Positions 7,011 to 8,583 of a stretch of 8,583 bases of DNA are shown one piece after another. Source of the stretch: an uncultured Bacteroides sp. (GTDB taxonomy: Bacteria; Bacteroidota; Bacteroidia; Bacteroidales; Bacteroidaceae); assembly GCA_900555635.1 (NCBI GenBank), contig USLU01000131.1:1-8583 (forward strand), written 5' to 3'. Below the pieces are notes generated by a model. The model worked only from the letters and a program-made list of their open reading frames with translations, had not been told where the DNA came from and did not search any database. Position 1 is the first letter of the stretch; each line of letters begins with the position of its first letter. Both the position numbers and the translations under genes were made by a program.

Positions 7011-7424
7011 TTATCGTTTGACCTTTCCAGCAATATCGTTATATTTCTTTATCCTGACTGTCTTACTAGGGTCATCAAAAGACGGAAGTTCTACCCACTC
7101 ATAATCTCGTCCTTCAACATTTCCGTCTTCGTCAGTCATCTTATTACGCTGTCTCATCACAAATGAGTACTCCTGAAGTAATATCTCTATTAATCCATAG
7201 CTACTATCCAACGTTTGATTAAACGTTAATCCTAGAGCTTCCTTTGCAATAACTAAGAATCTGCTTTGGTTATATCCTTCCAGCTTTGCAGATTCTTCCG
7301 AGCGGCTATTATCTCCGTCTCTCGTAGCGGGCTCACGTTCCGAAGCATCGTGATAGAGGTACAAAAAGGGTGGTACCCTATGCGATATATGATTGCATTG
7401 AATAATATGCGTATATCCTCCCAT
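7011..7424 (-). CDS. Tail assembly chaperone T part, expressed by -1 frameshift as G-T
   Basis: This frame lies -1 relative to the upstream G gene and overlaps its last 172 bases, the hallmark of the siphoviral G/G-T chaperone pair, where a minor fraction of ribosomes slip and make a G-T fusion. The T domain binds tape measure and tube proteins during tail assembly. Seen: the part overlapping G is polar and linker-like (DASEREPATRDGDNSRSEES). The domain-like part starts near SRFLVIAKEALGLTF, just past the G stop at 7253, and ends FDDPSKTVRIKKYNDIAG. The ATG at 7424 is simply the first in the frame and has no ribosome site, so I doubt independent initiation. A slip at 7370-7364 would give a fusion of about 256 residues (139 from G, 117 from T). 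The position right before the tape measure module fits. An independently translated gene is the alternative. Confidence 0.7.
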   Translation of the reverse strand: MGGYTHIIQCNHISHRVPPFLYLYHDASEREPATRDGDNSRSEESAKLEGYNQSRFLVIAKEALGLTFNQTLDSSYGLIEILLQEYSFVMRQRNKMTDEDGNVEGRDYEWVELPSFDDPSKTVRIKKYNDIAGKVKR

Positions 7425-7780
7425 GTCGTATTGTCAATGAGGGCGTTTTTAAACCATGCCGGCGGATCACTTGGCTTGTTATGAATGCCCAGGCAAACGA
7501 CATCGAGAAGTAGTCCTCCATATTTATTCATCAATTCTGGAAAATCAGCATTCAGCTCACCATCTTTAACAATCATTTTATCAATATCTTCTTTTTCAAT
7601 TTCAAGGAGAAGTGGACGAATTCTAAACCATGTCCGGACAGTGATAGGCTTTATTACAATACAATCACCGGGATCCTTTCCTTTCGGAATAGAATCTCGG
7701 TTAGTAAAATCAAATGGAATCTTGACAGGCTGCTCCGTTACGGATTCCGATTCTTGCTGAAATAAGTTCTTTATACTCAT
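7253..7780 (-). CDS. Tail assembly chaperone, G-like
   Basis: A 175-residue cytosolic protein upstream of the tape measure gene, with a second frame overlapping its 3' end. By order and overlap it is the G-type chaperone thought to coat the tape measure before tube polymerisation. Seen: an acidic N-terminal tail, then PFDFTNRDSIPKGKDPGDC (residues 23-41), a helical region with VRTWFRIRPLLLEIEKEDID (48-67), and a conserved-looking patch WFKNALIDNTTWEDIRILFN (109-128). The C-terminus is RNVSPLRETEIIAARKN (145-161) and a short tail. No membrane segment is present. The start ATG at 7780 has GAGG 5 bases upstream, one of the few Shine-Dalgarno-like sites here. It lies about 100 bases after the tRNA. 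Name assignment is from synteny and recalled family resemblance, not a recognised catalytic motif. Confidence 0.8.
   Translation of the reverse strand: MSIKNLFQQESESVTEQPVKIPFDFTNRDSIPKGKDPGDCIVIKPITVRTWFRIRPLLLEIEKEDIDKMIVKDGELNADFPELMNKYGGLLLDVVCLGIHNKPSDPPAWFKNALIDNTTWEDIRILFNAIIYRIGYHPFCTSITMLRNVSPLRETEIIAARKNLQSWKDITKADS
7364..7370 (-). promoter_or_regulatory. Candidate -1 ribosomal frameshift site CCCTTTT
   Basis: In the G frame the codons are CAC CCT TTT TGT, so C CCT TTT is a canonical X XXY YYZ heptamer. After slipping, both tRNAs re-pair as CCC TTT, and reading continues in the T frame with TTG. I found no other canonical heptamer between the last T-frame stop before the overlap (a TGA near 7435) and the G stop at 7253. 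Ten bases downstream, TCACG 7353-7349 and CGTGA 7337-7333 can form a short hairpin, at a longer spacing than the usual 5-9. Against it: the slip lies 36 codons before the G stop, earlier than in phage lambda. Confidence 0.5.
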
Positions 7781-7879
7781 AATTTCCTCAAGGAGCCTAT
7801 CCCGTTGTACTTCCAGGCAATACTTCCAGTTATTTGCAACTAACCTTCAATACTTTCGGCTCCATTCTTCAATAGTTTG
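7781..7879 (-). repeat. tRNA-to-G spacer with short direct and inverted repeats
   Basis: This 99-base gap has no ORF. It contains two direct repeats in plus-strand reading: ACTTCCAG at 7809-7816 and 7822-7829, and CTTCAATA at 7845-7852 and 7867-7874. It also has an inverted pair, GGAGCC 7792-7797 and GGCTCC 7858-7863, which could fold the late mRNA just upstream of the G ribosome-binding site. The repeats are short and could be chance. Possible roles are a processing boundary after the tRNA or tuning of G translation. No second tRNA is visible. Confidence 0.3.
7786..7789 (-). promoter_or_regulatory. Ribosome-binding site of the G-like gene
   Basis: GAGG, within TTGAGGAAATT, precedes the ATG at 7780 by 5 bases. 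It supports this start over the internal ATGs. Other late genes here lack such a motif or overlap the upstream stop. Confidence 0.5.
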
Positions 7880-7953
7880 TTCCTGCAGGCGGATTCGAAC
7901 CGCCGATCTCTACATAACCAATGTAGTGCTTTCACCAACTTAGCTATACAGGA
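7880..7953 (-). tRNA. tRNA with anticodon GGT (Thr) inside the late operon
   Basis: The minus strand folds into a 74-base cloverleaf. Acceptor: TCCTGTA with TGCAGGA (7 pairs, one G-U), discriminator A at 7880. D arm: GCTA/AAGC with one A-A mismatch and GG in the loop. Anticodon arm: CTACA/TGTAG with loop TTGGTTA. Variable loop: AGATC. T arm: GGCGG/CCGCC with loop TTCGAAT. The anticodon GGT at 7917-7919 reads ACC (Thr), and loop and variable region resemble bacterial tRNA-Thr(GGT). Odd points are T at position 37 instead of a purine, and U1-A72 where tRNA-Thr usually has G1-C72 (U1 recalls tRNA-Asn). CCA is not encoded, so it must be added. The 5' end lies 7 bases past the stop of the tube-like gene, so it is probably cut from late mRNA. 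A phage-borne, possibly altered or decaying tRNA. Confidence 0.85.
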
Positions 7954-7960
7954 AGCCTTT

Positions 7961-8536
7961 TTATTCTGCACCTCCATTTGCAGGTTCTCCACCCGCGGGA
8001 ATAGTGACTACTTCGCGCATGAAAGCGGTCTGTCTCTTGCCTTCTGCAGTAACAGCAGACTGCATGTATACACGAACAAGTAACAACTCTGCCTGCTCTG
8101 ATCCCGGAGCCTGTGAAATCTTTGAGGCAATTTTACCATTAACGATGGTATAAACCACTTTCTTTCCGTCTTTAGGCAATGTCTCGCACTGGAACGTTTT
8201 TGAAATAGAGGGAGTGTTAATAGGCTTTTTCCAAATGTTTTTTCCTCCTGTTGTATCTACTTCACCGCCTGCCAGTTCTTTAAGGACTTCATTGGATGGA
8301 GTAGGGATGGAGAACTCAACATAATCTGTCGTATCTTTCACCAGCTCAACATAAAGGGGTTCTTCACTACCTTCTACTTCAATCTTCACTTCCTTGGGAT
8401 CTGCAAAGTTAAATGCAACACTTCCTTTTGTCGGAAGAGGAAAATCTTTGAGGTCCGCTCCTGGAACACCGTCACCGACTGTTCCGAATTTAATTTTACC
8501 TACGCCCATAGCGATAGGTCTTACTTCTCCTGCCAT
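7961..8536 (-). CDS. Major tail (tube) protein
   Basis: A 191-residue protein before the chaperone genes, where siphoviruses encode the protein whose stacked hexamers form the tail tube. Seen: N-terminal MAGEVRPIAMGVGKIKFGTV, glycine- and beta-rich throughout; strands such as GSVAFNFADPKEVKIEVEG (residues 38-56) and EQAELLLVRVYMQSAVTAEG alternate hydrophobic and polar residues as in tube beta-barrels. A flexible glycine/alanine-rich C-terminus (AGGEPANGGAE) follows. No signal peptide. The ATG at 8536 lies 2 bases after the stop of the upstream frame, so it is within an operon. The tRNA follows 7 bases after its stop. No strict motif defines the family, so the call rests on order, size and composition. 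A decoration or other minor tail protein is less likely. Confidence 0.75.
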   Translation of the reverse strand: MAGEVRPIAMGVGKIKFGTVGDGVPGADLKDFPLPTKGSVAFNFADPKEVKIEVEGSEEPLYVELVKDTTDYVEFSIPTPSNEVLKELAGGEVDTTGGKNIWKKPINTPSISKTFQCETLPKDGKKVVYTIVNGKIASKISQAPGSEQAELLLVRVYMQSAVTAEGKRQTAFMREVVTIPAGGEPANGGAE

Positions 8537-8538
8537 AA

Positions 8539-8583
8539 TTATTGATCTATTAAAATTTCTAATCTAATATTTGTACAAGCAAT
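8539..8583 (-). CDS. C-terminal end of an upstream late gene (partial)
   Basis: From the window edge one minus-strand frame is open for 14 codons, IACTNIRLEILIDQ, and stops with TAA at 8541-8539, 2 bases before the tube gene's ATG. The other two frames close within 8 codons. Tight spacing and the strand-like hydrophobic pattern suggest the end of the gene before the tube protein, by synteny a tail terminator or head-tail joining protein. Too little is visible to name it. Confidence 0.4.
   Translation of the reverse strand: MACTNIRLEILIDQ

Noticed and set aside
6998..7021. Plus-strand ATG with a good A-rich context opening MANYLIV then stop
   Set aside because: Only seven codons. It overlaps the 3' end of the minus-strand chaperone T frame and has no sign of a continued decayed frame.
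7266..7760. Two plus-strand ORFs opposite the G chaperone gene
   Set aside because: Antisense shadows of the G frame, with no ribosome site and no recognisable domain.
7880..7953. tRNA as a prophage attachment site
   Set aside because: It sits between tail genes inside the late operon with no integrase or host gene nearby.

Overview
The window is part of the late (tail morphogenesis) module of a long-tailed siphovirus or prophage. AT-rich DNA, A/T-rich start contexts with little Shine-Dalgarno signal, and the look of the tail proteins suggest a host in the Bacteroidota, probably Bacteroides/Phocaeicola. The host call is inference. No integrase, lysogeny or host gene is present, so free phage and prophage cannot be told apart.

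All structural genes run on the minus strand, so the operon reads from high to low coordinates: end of an upstream gene (8583-8539), tail-tube-like protein (8536-7961), a tRNA (7953-7880), a tail assembly chaperone pair G and G-T (7780-7253 and on to 7011, overlapping in the -1 frame), tape measure protein (6454-1862), a small Dit-like tail tip protein (1862-1449), and a tail hub / Tal-like protein (1452 to the window edge). The last three overlap by 1 and 4 bases, which suggests translational coupling. The order tube, chaperone with frameshift, tape measure, distal tail, hub is the classical siphovirus order. The 1452-1 gene has no stop in the window but is fully open for 484 codons.

The 556-base gap between the chaperone and the tape measure gene (6455-7010) breaks this layout. 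It holds a plus-strand gene for a 64-residue leucine-zipper-like protein (6716-6910). Before it lies a highly structured stretch: a consensus ribosome-binding site and 13-residue leader ORF (6481-6534), then nested 12-bp stems. The outer stem's 3' arm (6646-6655) can pair equally well with its own 5' arm (6535-6544) or with an identical 10-base copy lying over the small gene's start codon (6718-6727). This looks like a translational switch on a 'moron'-type cassette read against the late operon, and it is the most unusual thing in the window.

Two more points deserve attention. The tRNA inside the late operon folds well and has anticodon GGU, but carries a pyrimidine at position 37, where nearly all tRNAs have a purine. 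The G/T overlap contains a single canonical -1 slippery heptamer, CCCTTTT, in the correct frame.
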